From Methylophilus sp. QUAN (lineage in GTDB: Bacteria > Pseudomonadota > Gammaproteobacteria > Burkholderiales > Methylophilaceae): 64,000 nt of DNA. How positions within the stretch are numbered: position 1 is the stretch's first letter; every line of letters begins with the position of its first letter. This document shows, piece by piece, positions 53,797-62,402 of this stretch. The stretch lies in contig NZ_JADKYT010000002.1 in assembly GCF_015354445.1 (NCBI RefSeq), positions 682,001 through 746,000 of the forward strand, given 5' to 3'. The translations under genes and the position numbers were made by a program. The notes under the pieces are model-generated. The model searched no databases. It had not been told where the DNA came from and was given only the letters and a program-made list of their open reading frames with translations.

Positions 53797-54711
53797 ATGA
53801 ATCTCAGAAACCTTTATTATTTCTTTCTTTTGTTATTTTCGATGGAGACATTCGGCGCTCAGACATTCCCAGAACATGTAATGCTTGAGACGGTGAATGG
53901 AGCGCAAATTGATGTGGACTCATACAAAGGGAATACCCCTGTATACATAAAGTTTTGGGCTACCTGGTGCAGGGATTGTATTAAGCAAATGCCTCACTTA
54001 GAGGCCACTCAGAAAAAGTACAAAGGGAAAATTAAAATCATCGCTGTTAACCTCGGTGTTAACGATGACAAAAAATCTGTTGCAGAAGTTATCAATAAGT
54101 TTAAATTATCGATGGATGTAGTCATCGATAAGGATGGTGAACTAGCACAGAAATTAAACCTGATTGGGACTCCCTATCATGTAGTGGTGAATAAATCTGG
54201 CCAGATTGCTTACAAAGGCTACATCGACACCAATCCTGTAGATGAAGCTTTGCAAAAGGTGTTGCTAGATAATCCTAAGCAAACTCCTCATCAGGCTGAG
54301 ACCCACTCGGTAAATGCTGAGTCGAAACCAAACCAGCCAAGCGGACGGCAAGCAATCTTTTATTTCGCGACTTGGTGCGATTGGTATTTGAAATCTTCCA
54401 GGCCGAGCATGAGCCAGCAATGTGTTCAGTCCCAGAATCTAGTAAATGAGCTTCAAGCCAAAAACAAGGCGATCGCATGGAAAGGTGTCGCCACCAGACT
54501 CTGGACCAACGAGGAGGATATTCGCAAATATGCCCTCAGATTCAATGTTTCTTATCCTATCGAGATCGACACTACTAACCAGCAAATATTCGATTCTCAA
54601 ATACGTAGATTTCCAACGTTAGTGCTTCTAGATAACGGAAAAGAAGTTTTTCGAACTAGTGACTTTGACGAAACAAAACTCTGTAAAGCCCGCATGGAAT
54701 TTTGTAAGTAA
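53797..54711 (+). CDS. Periplasmic thioredoxin-like protein with two domains, the second lacking CxxC
   Basis: A 304-residue exported protein. The signal peptide runs FFLLLFSMETFGAQ. Domain 1 (about 25-165) is TlpA/ResA-like with FWATWCRDCIKQMPHLE (CRDC site) near 48 and a cis-proline loop LIGTPYHVVV. Domain 2 (about 180-300) has FYFATWCDWYLKSSRPSMS, where the second cysteine is replaced by Tyr, and RRFPTLVLLDNG. The design suggests one redox domain and one binding or altered domain. It may serve the P460/Ccm region nearby, by inference. Confidence 0.82.
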   Translation: MNLRNLYYFFLLLFSMETFGAQTFPEHVMLETVNGAQIDVDSYKGNTPVYIKFWATWCRDCIKQMPHLEATQKKYKGKIKIIAVNLGVNDDKKSVAEVINKFKLSMDVVIDKDGELAQKLNLIGTPYHVVVNKSGQIAYKGYIDTNPVDEALQKVLLDNPKQTPHQAETHSVNAESKPNQPSGRQAIFYFATWCDWYLKSSRPSMSQQCVQSQNLVNELQAKNKAIAWKGVATRLWTNEEDIRKYALRFNVSYPIEIDTTNQQIFDSQIRRFPTLVLLDNGKEVFRTSDFDETKLCKARMEFCK

Positions 54712-54730
54712 TGGAGGAAATTCGTAAGAA

Positions 54731-54757
54731 ACAAGGGCACGAAAATCGTGCCCTTGT
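54731..54757. terminator. Bidirectional terminator between thioredoxin-like and EF-hand genes
   Basis: ACAAGGGCACGA pairs with TCGTGCCCTTGT around AAA, a 12-bp stem, between convergent genes. The T-tract is short on both sides. Confidence 0.8.
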
Positions 54758-54814
54758 TTGAAGCTTCTGACGAAGATAACAATCGAAATTGCATCTTCTG
54801 GCTTAAATCAATAT

Positions 54815-55285
54815 TCAGTTGCGGGTAATTTTTCTCAACCAGTTTTGGGGATCAATTTCACCCTCGTTTTTGAGGTCCATTCTGTTGAAAATGGTGGCGT
54901 GTAAAGCCATGAACTCCTGCCTGGAGACTTTGTTGTTTTTATCGATATCCATTGAACCCATAAGCTTCACCGATCCTAACTCTCGAACATAACCACCAGT
55001 GGCAAGACTTGGTTTGATGTCTTTAGTAGCACCAATCCATTCTTTTTCATCTAAGTGGCCGTCTTTGTTTTTATCAAGGATATCAAAGACTTTGTTGTAG
55101 TAATTGTTGAATTCTTCTTTCGTAACCATGCTGTTACCGTTTGCATCAAGCATTTCCATCATTTCTTTGGTTTGGAGCTCACGTTCGTAGCCTCCGGTAT
55201 CCAAATCAGGTTGTGCGATAGCAACAGTGGATATTGAAGCAACCAAGGAGATCGCAGCTAGCGTCAGTTTTTTCGATTGAGACAT
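54815..55285 (-). CDS. Exported EF-hand calcium-binding protein
   Basis: A 156-residue protein with a signal peptide ending STVAIAQ near 25. Four EF-hand-like loops follow: DANGNSMVTKEE, DKNKDGHLDEKE, DIDKNNKVSRQE and a weaker DLKNEGEIDPQN. GGYERELQTKEMME and GGYVRELGSVKLMG mark a duplicated unit. No loop has proline at position 2, so it is not lanmodulin-like. GGAAATAC precedes the ATG. It probably binds calcium in the periplasm. Confidence 0.82.
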   Translation of the reverse strand: MSQSKKLTLAAISLVASISTVAIAQPDLDTGGYERELQTKEMMEMLDANGNSMVTKEEFNNYYNKVFDILDKNKDGHLDEKEWIGATKDIKPSLATGGYVRELGSVKLMGSMDIDKNNKVSRQEFMALHATIFNRMDLKNEGEIDPQNWLRKITRN

Positions 55286-55491
55286 AGTATTTCCTTTTAA
55301 ATAATTGATGAGGAGGCTTCTTCAGGAAACTATAACTATTTTCCGTCAAGAGCCGAATTAAGGCTTCGGAGTGATGGAATGAATAAAATAAGATATTGAT
55401 AATTAAGTAATTTGTAGTTTTCAATAACTTAAAACATCAGGATTAAGTTAATTTCGTAAACAAGTTATCCGCCGTTTTTAAAGGAGCGAAT

Positions 55492-55650
55492 ATGAAATAC
55501 CAGTCCCAATTTTTACTCACGATCAATCACGAAATCATCTTAGCTATGTCCGTGTTCTGTATGGTCTCGATTTGGTTCTTATTCGTCTATAAATTCAGAT
55601 CGGCAGTTTTAATGCCTTCAAATTTCACTCAGAATCCGTCCCATGTTTAA
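55492..55650 (+). CDS. 52-residue single-pass membrane peptide coupled to the AraC regulator
   Basis: ATG 55492 has an AAAGGAG six bases upstream, the best ribosome binding site in the region. The product has one helix (EIILAMSVFCMVSIWFLFVY) after a short N-terminus and a polar tail. Its TAA overlaps the AraC start by eight bases (ATGTTTAA), and that start has no binding site of its own. The peptide therefore probably drives regulator translation and may itself work at the membrane. I do not recognise it. Confidence 0.65.
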   Translation: MKYQSQFLLTINHEIILAMSVFCMVSIWFLFVYKFRSAVLMPSNFTQNPSHV

Positions 55651-56593
55651 TTACACCTCACCCTCACATATGGCCATGGATCGCTTACTGTCAGTACTTG
55701 ACGTTGGCGTTGTCCACTTCACTATTTGCGATATTCGCGATGGCTGGGGAGCGCGTTTTGATGCGTGCAAAACAGCTACTCTCCACTATTGCGTAGACGG
55801 TATGGGCTCGCTGATAGTCCATAACGCGTTACCAATTCCACTTGATAGAAATACTTTTGTACTTCTACCACCTGATCTTCCTTACCGGATTGAAAGTGGC
55901 GCGCAAAAACAAGTACGAATTGAACATAGAGCGCGTATTTGCGGATCGGCAACAAACGAATCGGTTCCCATGTTGACTGTTGGAGATGGGCAACAAGGCA
56001 TCATCACATCATGCGGCGAAATTCGAGTTGGTTTAACGGGTGGTCCTGATCTATTCACTTCATTGGGTGAACCCTTCGTGGTTCGTTTTGACACCAAAAA
56101 CGGACTGCATGATCAGTTTGTAATGTTGATGGCCGAATCGGCAAGACCGAGTATGGGTTCGCGTGTTTTGACTGAAGCCTTACTAAAACAATGTTTAGTT
56201 CTGTCTTTACGACGCAGGATGGAGGATGGAGCATCCCCATTACCCTGGTTAACCGGTGTTACGGATCCAAGACTAAGTCGTGCATTACACGCCATCATTG
56301 AGCAGCCTGCAGTCGAATACACCGTGGATAACCTAGCCAGGATTGCAGGTATGAGTCGGTCTGCATTTGCTGCTGCGTTTCGCCGCGCTTTTGGTCAGTC
56401 ACCCATGAACCTCGTCAAGTTACTCCGTCTCAGGCGAGCAAGTGACCTATTGGTCACCACTTCGCTTCCAGTAACAGAAGTCGCAAAGCGAGTTGGGTTT
56501 TCAAGCAGAAGTAATTTCTCCTTATCTTTTAGTGAAGTTTATGGCGTGGATCCAAGTGGTTTCCGTCGTAAGCATACGGTTGCCCCAACATGA
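55643..56593 (+). CDS. AraC-family regulator with cupin N-terminal domain (RclR-like)
   Basis: A 316-residue regulator. The N-terminal cupin region has cysteines in FTICDIRDGWGARFDACKT near 27-42 and TLHYCVDGMGS near 46. The two C-terminal helix-turn-helices are at VDNLARIAGMSRSAFAAAF near 230 and VTEVAKRVGFSSRSNFSLSF near 276. RclR, a hypochlorite sensor, has this layout with reactive cysteines. The DUF417 (RclC-like) gene next to it supports that reading. Residue-level equivalence of the cysteines is not proven. Confidence 0.8.
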   Translation: MFNYTSPSHMAMDRLLSVLDVGVVHFTICDIRDGWGARFDACKTATLHYCVDGMGSLIVHNALPIPLDRNTFVLLPPDLPYRIESGAQKQVRIEHRARICGSATNESVPMLTVGDGQQGIITSCGEIRVGLTGGPDLFTSLGEPFVVRFDTKNGLHDQFVMLMAESARPSMGSRVLTEALLKQCLVLSLRRRMEDGASPLPWLTGVTDPRLSRALHAIIEQPAVEYTVDNLARIAGMSRSAFAAAFRRAFGQSPMNLVKLLRLRRASDLLVTTSLPVTEVAKRVGFSSRSNFSLSFSEVYGVDPSGFRRKHTVAPT

Positions 56594-56712
56594 TGCCAGG
56601 GACTAGGCTGACAATGGACAGGAAACCTAAAGAAGTTTATTGCTAGCTCCTGCATTACCCGGGGATAGCTTAAATCCGATTGTTTGCGTTTAGGTAACTA
56701 AAGCTTACAAGC

Positions 56713-56729
56713 ACTCTCCACCAGAGAGT
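56713..56729. promoter_or_regulatory. Inverted repeat upstream of DUF417 gene
   Basis: ACTCTC and GAGAGT enclose CACCA, 26 bases before the DUF417 start. It could be an operator for the adjacent AraC regulator or a small hairpin in the leader. Confidence 0.4.
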
Positions 56730-56754
56730 TCTATAACAACGAAAGGAAATTAAA

Positions 56755-57273
56755 ATGAAAATTAGTAAAAATGGATATCGGCTGCAAATCGCAGAAGAAA
56801 GTGCTGGGTCGCGAGCTTTTCTCGTGTATCTCAGATGGGCTTTGGTCTTGATTTTTCTTTGGTTTGGCGGAATGAAATTCACTGCATACGAGGCCAATGC
56901 TATTTCGCCATTTATCACCCACAGTCCTTTAATGAGCTGGTTAAATTCGTTGTTTGGAGTGACGGGTGCAAGTTATGTTATTGGCATACTTGAGCTTTCA
57001 ACAGCAGTTGCATTAATTGCCGGTGCCTTCAATCCGCTCTTTTCAGCTCTGGGAGCAGCCATGTCAGCAGTGACTTATATCATCACTCTAACTTTCATGT
57101 TGACCACACCAGGTATCACAGAGGCTTCTGAGGGAGGGTTTCCTGCATTAGGTGCTATGCCAGGTCAGTTCTTACTCAAAGACAGCGTATTACTGGCTGC
57201 ATCAATTTGTTTGTTTTTAGCTTCGGTTCAACGATATGGATCCAGTCCAAGAAATCATGAAAACATTGGTTAA
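56755..57273 (+). CDS. DUF417 family membrane protein (RclC-like)
   Basis: A 172-residue inner-membrane protein with four hydrophobic helices. FLWFGGMKFTAYEANAISPF near 39 and PLMSWLNSLFGVTGASYVIG near 61 are the DUF417 landmarks. The E. coli members YkgB/RclC protect against reactive chlorine. AAAGGAAA precedes the ATG. Gene order regulator-then-DUF417 matches rcl-type loci, though the flavoprotein RclA is absent here. Confidence 0.85.
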   Translation: MKISKNGYRLQIAEESAGSRAFLVYLRWALVLIFLWFGGMKFTAYEANAISPFITHSPLMSWLNSLFGVTGASYVIGILELSTAVALIAGAFNPLFSALGAAMSAVTYIITLTFMLTTPGITEASEGGFPALGAMPGQFLLKDSVLLAASICLFLASVQRYGSSPRNHENIG

Positions 57274-57443
57274 CTTGAATTGAGTTTCGGCTGATAGCTG
57301 CTGGGGAAAGCATGCGGTTCTAGACAAAAATGCGTTTTCCAGCGTAAAGTCGAGCAGCGAAGTGAGCTAGTAAATGAGTAACTGCAAGACGAGTTTGTAT
57401 GGATATAACAGTAAGAACTTTTAAATTCATCTAAGGAGGCTTT

Positions 57444-57725
57444 ATGGCACTGTTACAAAAATCAGATTTGGTTTACGAATATTCATGGAACGCGATCCCA
57501 CCAGATGATCCCAGAGCTACCGGCAAGCCTGATAGCACGTTGCTTAATCGCAATGAAGGCTATGAAGTTTTAGCGTTCATAAACAACTTTGCAAAAAAAC
57601 ACTCTCTTGAAAAAAAGGAATCCGGCCTAAAAGTGGAACGGATGATCAAAGATAAGTTACCTGGCGATGTTAGAAGCCATGCTAATGTCACAAAATGGTT
57701 AGAAACTAATTGGGCATCCCATTAA
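57444..57725 (+). CDS. Hypothetical protein (93 aa)
   Basis: A 93-residue soluble protein with a near-ideal AAGGAGG before the ATG. It reads YEYSWNAIPPDDPRATGKPD near 11, EGYEVLAFINNFAKKH near 38 and LPGDVRSHANVTKWLETNW near 71. The sequence looks conserved and folded, but I cannot name the family. It lies 29 bases before the next hypothetical gene, so they may be co-transcribed. Confidence 0.7.
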   Translation: MALLQKSDLVYEYSWNAIPPDDPRATGKPDSTLLNRNEGYEVLAFINNFAKKHSLEKKESGLKVERMIKDKLPGDVRSHANVTKWLETNWASH

Positions 57726-57754
57726 ACTGAACCATCTTTCCAGCTGGAAGCACT

Positions 57755-58468
57755 ATGAATCCTTTATTCGGTGAAAAGAAGAACGACCTTATAGCTTCAG
57801 TCGGCAAATCAATCGTAGGTATTGTTCCCTTTGTGGGGCCATTACTTACAGAAATAGTTGATCACCTGGTCCCAAACCAAAGATTGGATCGACTAAGCTT
57901 ATATGTGCAAGAACTTGAATTGCGCCTGTCGCAAGCCGAAGAAAAGGTGATAAGGGCCTCACTGGCGCAACCGGAAAATTTAGTGCTCGCCGAAGATGGA
58001 TTCATAGCTGCATCCAGATCAATTACTCCTGAACGCACGGCATATATCGCATCAATTGTTGCGAAAGGGTTGGCCAATGAAGATATCGAGGCCGGCCGGC
58101 AGAGATATCTTCTTGGACTGCTATCAGAGCTCAATGACGAAGAAGTATTGTGGCTCCGTTTTTATTTGAATCCTACTATTGGCGGTGATGTAAAGTTTCG
58201 AGATAAACATGCCAATGTTTTTAAGCATGCCAGGGCTCATATCGGCGCTGAAGAAGCCGTAATGGACAAAAGTGCTATCCAAGACAGCTACAAAGAGCAT
58301 CTTGAGCGTTTAGGGTTACTTAGATCTAATGTCAGATTGGATCGAGACACTGGGCTTCCAGAGTTTGACAAATTTACCGGTAGGCCCCGCACTAGTTATA
58401 TGGCCATCACCCATCTCGGACGTATGTTGTTACGTGAGATCGATATGTTAGAAGAGGTTGCTGACTAA
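57755..58468 (+). CDS. Hypothetical protein (237 aa)
   Basis: A 237-residue mostly helical protein. An amphipathic or hydrophobic N-terminus (SVGKSIVGIVPFVGPLLTEI near 16) may contact a membrane. A coiled region (LYVQELELRLSQAEEKVI) follows near 47, then a conserved-looking core with RTAYIASIVAKGLANEDIEA near 92 and LLSELNDEEVLWLRFYLN near 121. The C-terminus resembles a winged helix (ITHLGRMLLREI). I do not recognise it. A membrane-linked effector or accessory role would be speculation. Confidence 0.68.
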   Translation: MNPLFGEKKNDLIASVGKSIVGIVPFVGPLLTEIVDHLVPNQRLDRLSLYVQELELRLSQAEEKVIRASLAQPENLVLAEDGFIAASRSITPERTAYIASIVAKGLANEDIEAGRQRYLLGLLSELNDEEVLWLRFYLNPTIGGDVKFRDKHANVFKHARAHIGAEEAVMDKSAIQDSYKEHLERLGLLRSNVRLDRDTGLPEFDKFTGRPRTSYMAITHLGRMLLREIDMLEEVAD

Positions 58469-58520
58469 ACAATAAAGCATAGCTAGCATTCGACTATCTC
58501 GTCCAAAAAACCTATTAAAC

Positions 58521-58543
58521 AAAAGCCCCATTGGGGCTTTTTT
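58521..58543 (+). terminator. Rho-independent terminator
   Basis: AAAAGCCCCA pairs with TGGGGCTTTT around a single T and is followed by further T. It ends the hypothetical pair; it is symmetrical enough to work both ways. Confidence 0.85.
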
Positions 58544-58815
58544 CTTAAGGTCTTGCTGCTCACTTGGTTACTATATTGATCTAGGTTGGCCACATGCGAA
58601 AGACAGAATATTTTATCCAGACTTTTGTCTTGTTCACCTCCTATGCTCTGAAATTTCTTTATTGCAGGGCAGCAACAAATGTTTTTTTCCAAAAGTTAGC
58701 TTTCCAAAAAAGACGTGGATAAAGATATGGACGAATAAGAACATATTCGAGACCAAACAGAACTTGGATATCGCTAAGATGACTTCCACATCAATTACAA
58801 AATAGGAGAGATGAG
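58544..58815. other. Intergenic region before the cytochrome P460 genes
   Basis: About 270 bases without a supportable gene. The final part has the Shine-Dalgarno TAGGAGAG (58803-58810) for the P460 gene. I could not define a sigma-70 or sigma-54 promoter in it. Confidence 0.3.
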
Positions 58816-59412
58816 ATGCGTACTTCTTTGTTGATCACCAGTCTGGTAGCTTTTGCAATAACTGCTACAACTGCATTAGCGCAACCAGGGACAGACGATG
58901 GAAACCTTCCGGCAAGAAAACGTTACCTGCCGGAATACACTGACTCCGGGGAGTTAATTCTGCCAAAGAACTTCAACGAGTGGGTGTATGTAGGTTCTCC
59001 AATAACTCCAAACGGCCTTAATAATGGCAAAGCTGGTTTCCCTGAATATCACAATGTCTACATTGAACCAGGTTCGTACGAGATTTACAAAAAAACCGGC
59101 AAATTCCCAGAAGGAACAATCTTTTTCAAAGAGCTGCAACTTACTCTTCCAGGCCAGCATGCTGATGGCTCTCGCGATGAGCCTTCAGGTCGTGGCTATT
59201 TCCCTGGAAAACTCAATGGTGCGGATGTGACTGTTAAAGACTCCAAGCGATTTGCTGAAACGGGGGGGTGGGGATACTTCAACTTCAACCACAGCGAACC
59301 AAAAGCACCTACAGCAAAAGTCAAAGGTAAAGGCGAATGTGCATACTGCCATATTGCGAGTGCGAAAAAAGACGACGTATGGACGCAGTTCTATCCGTTG
59401 TTAGATAAGTAA
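58816..59412 (+). CDS. Cytochrome P460 family protein (first of two)
   Basis: A 198-residue periplasmic cytochrome. The signal peptide ends TTALAQ near 23. NFNEWVYVGSPITPNGLN near 55 starts the beta-rich core, the KTGKFPEGTIFFKELQ segment near 95 holds the Lys that may cross-link to haem, and CAYCH near 176 is the haem-c site. P460 proteins oxidise hydroxylamine or bind nitric oxide, and cytochrome c'-beta relatives bind gases. It pairs with the next gene, and ccm genes lie downstream. Confidence 0.85.
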   Translation: MRTSLLITSLVAFAITATTALAQPGTDDGNLPARKRYLPEYTDSGELILPKNFNEWVYVGSPITPNGLNNGKAGFPEYHNVYIEPGSYEIYKKTGKFPEGTIFFKELQLTLPGQHADGSRDEPSGRGYFPGKLNGADVTVKDSKRFAETGGWGYFNFNHSEPKAPTAKVKGKGECAYCHIASAKKDDVWTQFYPLLDK

Positions 59413-59456
59413 GTTCCTTGCGAGCGCCTATCATCTAATGTAAAGAGAATAACACT

Positions 59457-60038
59457 ATGAAAATTATCAATACCTTATGTTACACCCCATTACTCTTATC
59501 AATGATGGTGGGCGTTCCAGCTTTTGTATACGCTGAATCAGCTCCTGCCTATAAGGGGGCTGCTGCTGAAGTCGTTGACGGTAAGGGGAATATGCACGTT
59601 CCCAAGGAATACAGAACAGTGTATCAAATGCTTGGCACATGGGCGGTAGCTTCAGATCCTGAGCCGGGCAACAAGGAAATGCATGTAGTTTATGCCTCTC
59701 CTAAAACAATTTCTGCTTTTAGAAGGACAGGTCACTACCCTGATGGCACAGTACTGGTCAAAGAAGTATACAAATCTGCCAACAATAAAATGACGACAGG
59801 ACTCGTCGGCAGTCCGGGAAATTTAGTAGGTTGGTTTGTCATGGTTAAAGACGATTTGCACCGCTTTCCTGATAACAAGCTCTGGGGAGATGGTTGGGGC
59901 TGGGCTTGGTTTGACGCTAAAGATCCAAAAAACACAACCTCTACCAACTACGTAACCGATTGCCAGGCATGCCATGTACCTGCAAAAAATTCTGACTGGG
60001 TTTACAGCTCAGGTTATCCAGTTCTAAAAAATAAATAG
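59457..60038 (+). CDS. Cytochrome P460 family protein (second of two)
   Basis: A 193-residue exported cytochrome. The signal peptide ends FVYAES near 25. MHVPKEYRTVYQMLGTWAV near 44, RTGHYPDGTVLVKEVY near 88, GWGWAWFDAKDP near 145 and the haem site CQACH near 171 are the matching landmarks. It diverges strongly from its neighbour outside these motifs, so the duplication is old. Together they may act on reactive nitrogen species or form an electron pair. Which group of the family each belongs to cannot be decided here. Confidence 0.85.
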   Translation: MKIINTLCYTPLLLSMMVGVPAFVYAESAPAYKGAAAEVVDGKGNMHVPKEYRTVYQMLGTWAVASDPEPGNKEMHVVYASPKTISAFRRTGHYPDGTVLVKEVYKSANNKMTTGLVGSPGNLVGWFVMVKDDLHRFPDNKLWGDGWGWAWFDAKDPKNTTSTNYVTDCQACHVPAKNSDWVYSSGYPVLKNK

Positions 60039-60090
60039 TGATGTGGGCCATTAAGATCTATGGCCCAGTTGTACTAAGGAGAGATGGGCC

Positions 60091-61008
60091 ATGAAGGCGA
60101 TCGTTGTAGACGACCAGGAAACTGGCTTGTCTGGTATGCAGCTAGTTGATCGACCTGTACCAGAAGCGGGGATTAACGAAGTAGTTGTGCAGGTTTTCGC
60201 TGCAGGGTTTGTTCGAGATGAAATGGAATGGCCTCCCACTTGGATAGATAGGAGAGGGCTGATCAGGAGTCCAACAATTCCTGGGCATGAATTAGCTGGA
60301 GTGGTGACATCTGTTGGCTATGGCACGACCGGACTATCGATCGGTCAACGCGTGTTCGGCCTTGCTGATTGGTATAGAGACGGTTCGCTCGCTGAGTATA
60401 TCGCCATAGAAGCACGCAACCTTGCTCCACTTCCTGAAGATATTGAGTTTTCAGTGGGCGCAAGTCTACCTATTTCAGGCTTGACTGCATGGCAAGGTTT
60501 ATTCCAGCACGGCCGTATTAAGGCGGGTCAACGCATTCTCGTTCACGGAGCTGCCGGCGCTGTAGGCACAATGGTTTCACAACTCGCTTTAGAAGCAGGG
60601 GCTCACGTTATTGGCACTGGACGTGCAGTTGATCGTATGAAAGCTCTTCACTATGGCTGTCACGAATTTATTGATTTGGATAACGAGATACTTGAAGGCA
60701 TAGATGTTGTTGATCTGGTCTTTGATGTCATCGGCGGGGAAATAGGTGCGCGTTCAGCAAACTTGATTAGACCCGGGGGAGTGTTTGTCTCGGTAGTAGG
60801 CCCACAATCTTCACTCCCTCAAAACATTGAAGTAATTGATTTTGTTGTAGAGGCTGACCGCAGTCAGCTCGTTGAACTCGCTAATCGGATCCGCGATGGC
60901 CGGCTGCTGGCAAATATTGGAAGAGTGATCACATTAGAAAACGCAGCGGCAGATTTAAATATGCACCACCGCATCTCTGGGAAAACGATTATCCATATTC
61001 GGTGCTAG
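60091..61008 (+). CDS. MDR-family NAD(P)H quinone oxidoreductase / alcohol dehydrogenase
   Basis: A 305-residue zinc-independent-type MDR protein. GLSGMQLVDRPVPEAGINEV near 12, IPGHELAGVVTSVGYG near 67, RILVHGAAGAVGTMVSQLAL near 145 (nucleotide loop) and DLVFDVIGGE near 208 are the landmarks. The N-terminal zinc-ligand cysteine of alcohol dehydrogenases is absent; Glu/His of PGHE remains. It probably reduces quinones or enals using NADPH. It follows the P460 pair. Confidence 0.85.
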   Translation: MKAIVVDDQETGLSGMQLVDRPVPEAGINEVVVQVFAAGFVRDEMEWPPTWIDRRGLIRSPTIPGHELAGVVTSVGYGTTGLSIGQRVFGLADWYRDGSLAEYIAIEARNLAPLPEDIEFSVGASLPISGLTAWQGLFQHGRIKAGQRILVHGAAGAVGTMVSQLALEAGAHVIGTGRAVDRMKALHYGCHEFIDLDNEILEGIDVVDLVFDVIGGEIGARSANLIRPGGVFVSVVGPQSSLPQNIEVIDFVVEADRSQLVELANRIRDGRLLANIGRVITLENAAADLNMHHRISGKTIIHIRC

Positions 61009-61187
61009 GAATGTAGGTGAATCACAAGTGTTTCAAATTTGGGTCAGGTTAGAACAGGCAATTAAAAAAATAAGCAAAATTTCCTGGGGATGTTCATCAC
61101 TTCATAAACGGAAAGTATTTCTGGATTATTAAGCTAGATTCGCATACCCACATCCTTGTTCCTTAATTAACGCATTGGAGTTTCACT

Positions 61188-61631
61188 ATGCAGTATCGTA
61201 AGTCGCAGAAAGCAATCAAGCAATTGACTGATGAACAGAGGCGAGTCACCCAAGAAGGCGGAACAGAAGCACCGTTTACTGGGATATACGACGATCATCA
61301 CGAGCCTGGCATTTATGTTGATATCGTTTCAGGAGAGCCATTATTCATATCAACGGATAAATATGATTCCGGATGTGGCTGGCCAAGTTTCACAAGGCCA
61401 GTTGTTTCAGAAAATATCAATACTCTTCGTGATAACTCTCTCGGAATGATTCGGACTGAAGTGAGATCGACCCATGGAGACAGCCATCTCGGCCATGTTT
61501 TTCCTGACGGACCACCTGATCAAGGCGGACTTAGATATTGCATTAATTCAGCCTCGCTTCGTTTCATTCATCGCGACGACATGGAACGTGAAGGCTATAG
61601 GGAATTTATTAGTCAGATCAGAGAGGCATGA
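61188..61631 (+). CDS. msrB: Peptide-methionine (R)-S-oxide reductase, zinc-free type
   Basis: A 147-residue MsrB that repairs methionine-R-sulfoxide. [16 protein letters not shown] near 44, [15 protein letters not shown] near 65, [11 protein letters not shown] near 101 and the catalytic [11 protein letters not shown] near 118 are visible. The two CxxC zinc pairs are absent, as in MsrA/MsrB fusion-type enzymes. No export signal is present, so it is cytoplasmic. It fits an oxidative/chlorine-stress neighbourhood with RclR-like and DUF417 genes. Confidence 0.93.
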   Translation: MQYRKSQKAIKQLTDEQRRVTQEGGTEAPFTGIYDDHHEPGIYVDIVSGEPLFISTDKYDSGCGWPSFTRPVVSENINTLRDNSLGMIRTEVRSTHGDSHLGHVFPDGPPDQGGLRYCINSASLRFIHRDDMEREGYREFISQIREA

Positions 61632-61727
61632 CACATATGTATACGGTTCATTCTGAGGTTATTTGCATCGGGTCGTCCGATAAGTACTGAATAAAACGAA
61701 ATAGATTATTCAGAAAAATGCATTGTC

Positions 61728-62402
61728 ATGCTCGAACTCCATTCCCAAAAGAAAAGCAGTCTTGGCTCATCCCCGATACTTGAAGCGGTAGATTTAAGTT
61801 GTGTGAGGAATAATCGCCAACTCTTTAAGTCCCTTAGCTTCAAGCTTAGAGCAGGTGATATGTTGCATATTCGGGGTCATAACGGCAGTGGCAAGAGCAG
61901 CTTACTGCGTCTCCTAAATGGACTAAACCAACCAACATCCGGGCATGTATTACTGTTAGGCCGGCCACTCGCCGACCTTCGTAATACTCTGGCTTCGAGA
62001 ATGATTTGGATTGGACATACCCCAGGAATTAAAGCAACTCTGACAGCTCGAGAAAACTTGGAATGGCTGCAGTCTCTGCATAATAGATCTGCGAGTTCGG
62101 AAATCCCCCTTGCATTAGAAAAGGTGGGCTTAAGAGACTTCGAAGACACCCCTTGCCATGCTCTGTCAGCCGGTCAACAACGTCGTGTAGCCCTGGCCCG
62201 TCTTTACTTATCAAATCCAGCATCTTTGTGGGTGTTGGACGAACCATTTACTTGTCTAGACGCTGAAGCCATATGGCAGCTGGAAGCGCATTTGGAAACA
62301 CATTGCCGTAATGGTGGACTGGTTGTTTTGACTACCCATCACGAATTGAACACCAGACCACACGCTTATTCTGGACTTGACTTGAGGCAGTACGCATCTT
62401 GA
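61728..62402 (+). CDS. ccmA: Haem exporter ATP-binding protein CcmA
   Basis: A 224-residue ABC ATPase. Walker A is [18 protein letters not shown] near 49, the signature [14 protein letters not shown] near 146 and Walker [15 protein letters not shown] near 167. With CcmB and CcmC it releases haem-loaded CcmE for c-type cytochrome maturation. It overlaps ccmB by four bases. The sequential ccmA-B-C-D order matches system I. Confidence 0.93.
   Translation: MLELHSQKKSSLGSSPILEAVDLSCVRNNRQLFKSLSFKLRAGDMLHIRGHNGSGKSSLLRLLNGLNQPTSGHVLLLGRPLADLRNTLASRMIWIGHTPGIKATLTARENLEWLQSLHNRSASSEIPLALEKVGLRDFEDTPCHALSAGQQRRVALARLYLSNPASLWVLDEPFTCLDAEAIWQLEAHLETHCRNGGLVVLTTHHELNTRPHAYSGLDLRQYAS

Noticed and set aside
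54815-55285. Lanmodulin-like lanthanide-binding protein
   Set aside because: The four EF-hand loops have no proline at position 2, which is the lanmodulin hallmark. Calcium binding is the simpler reading.
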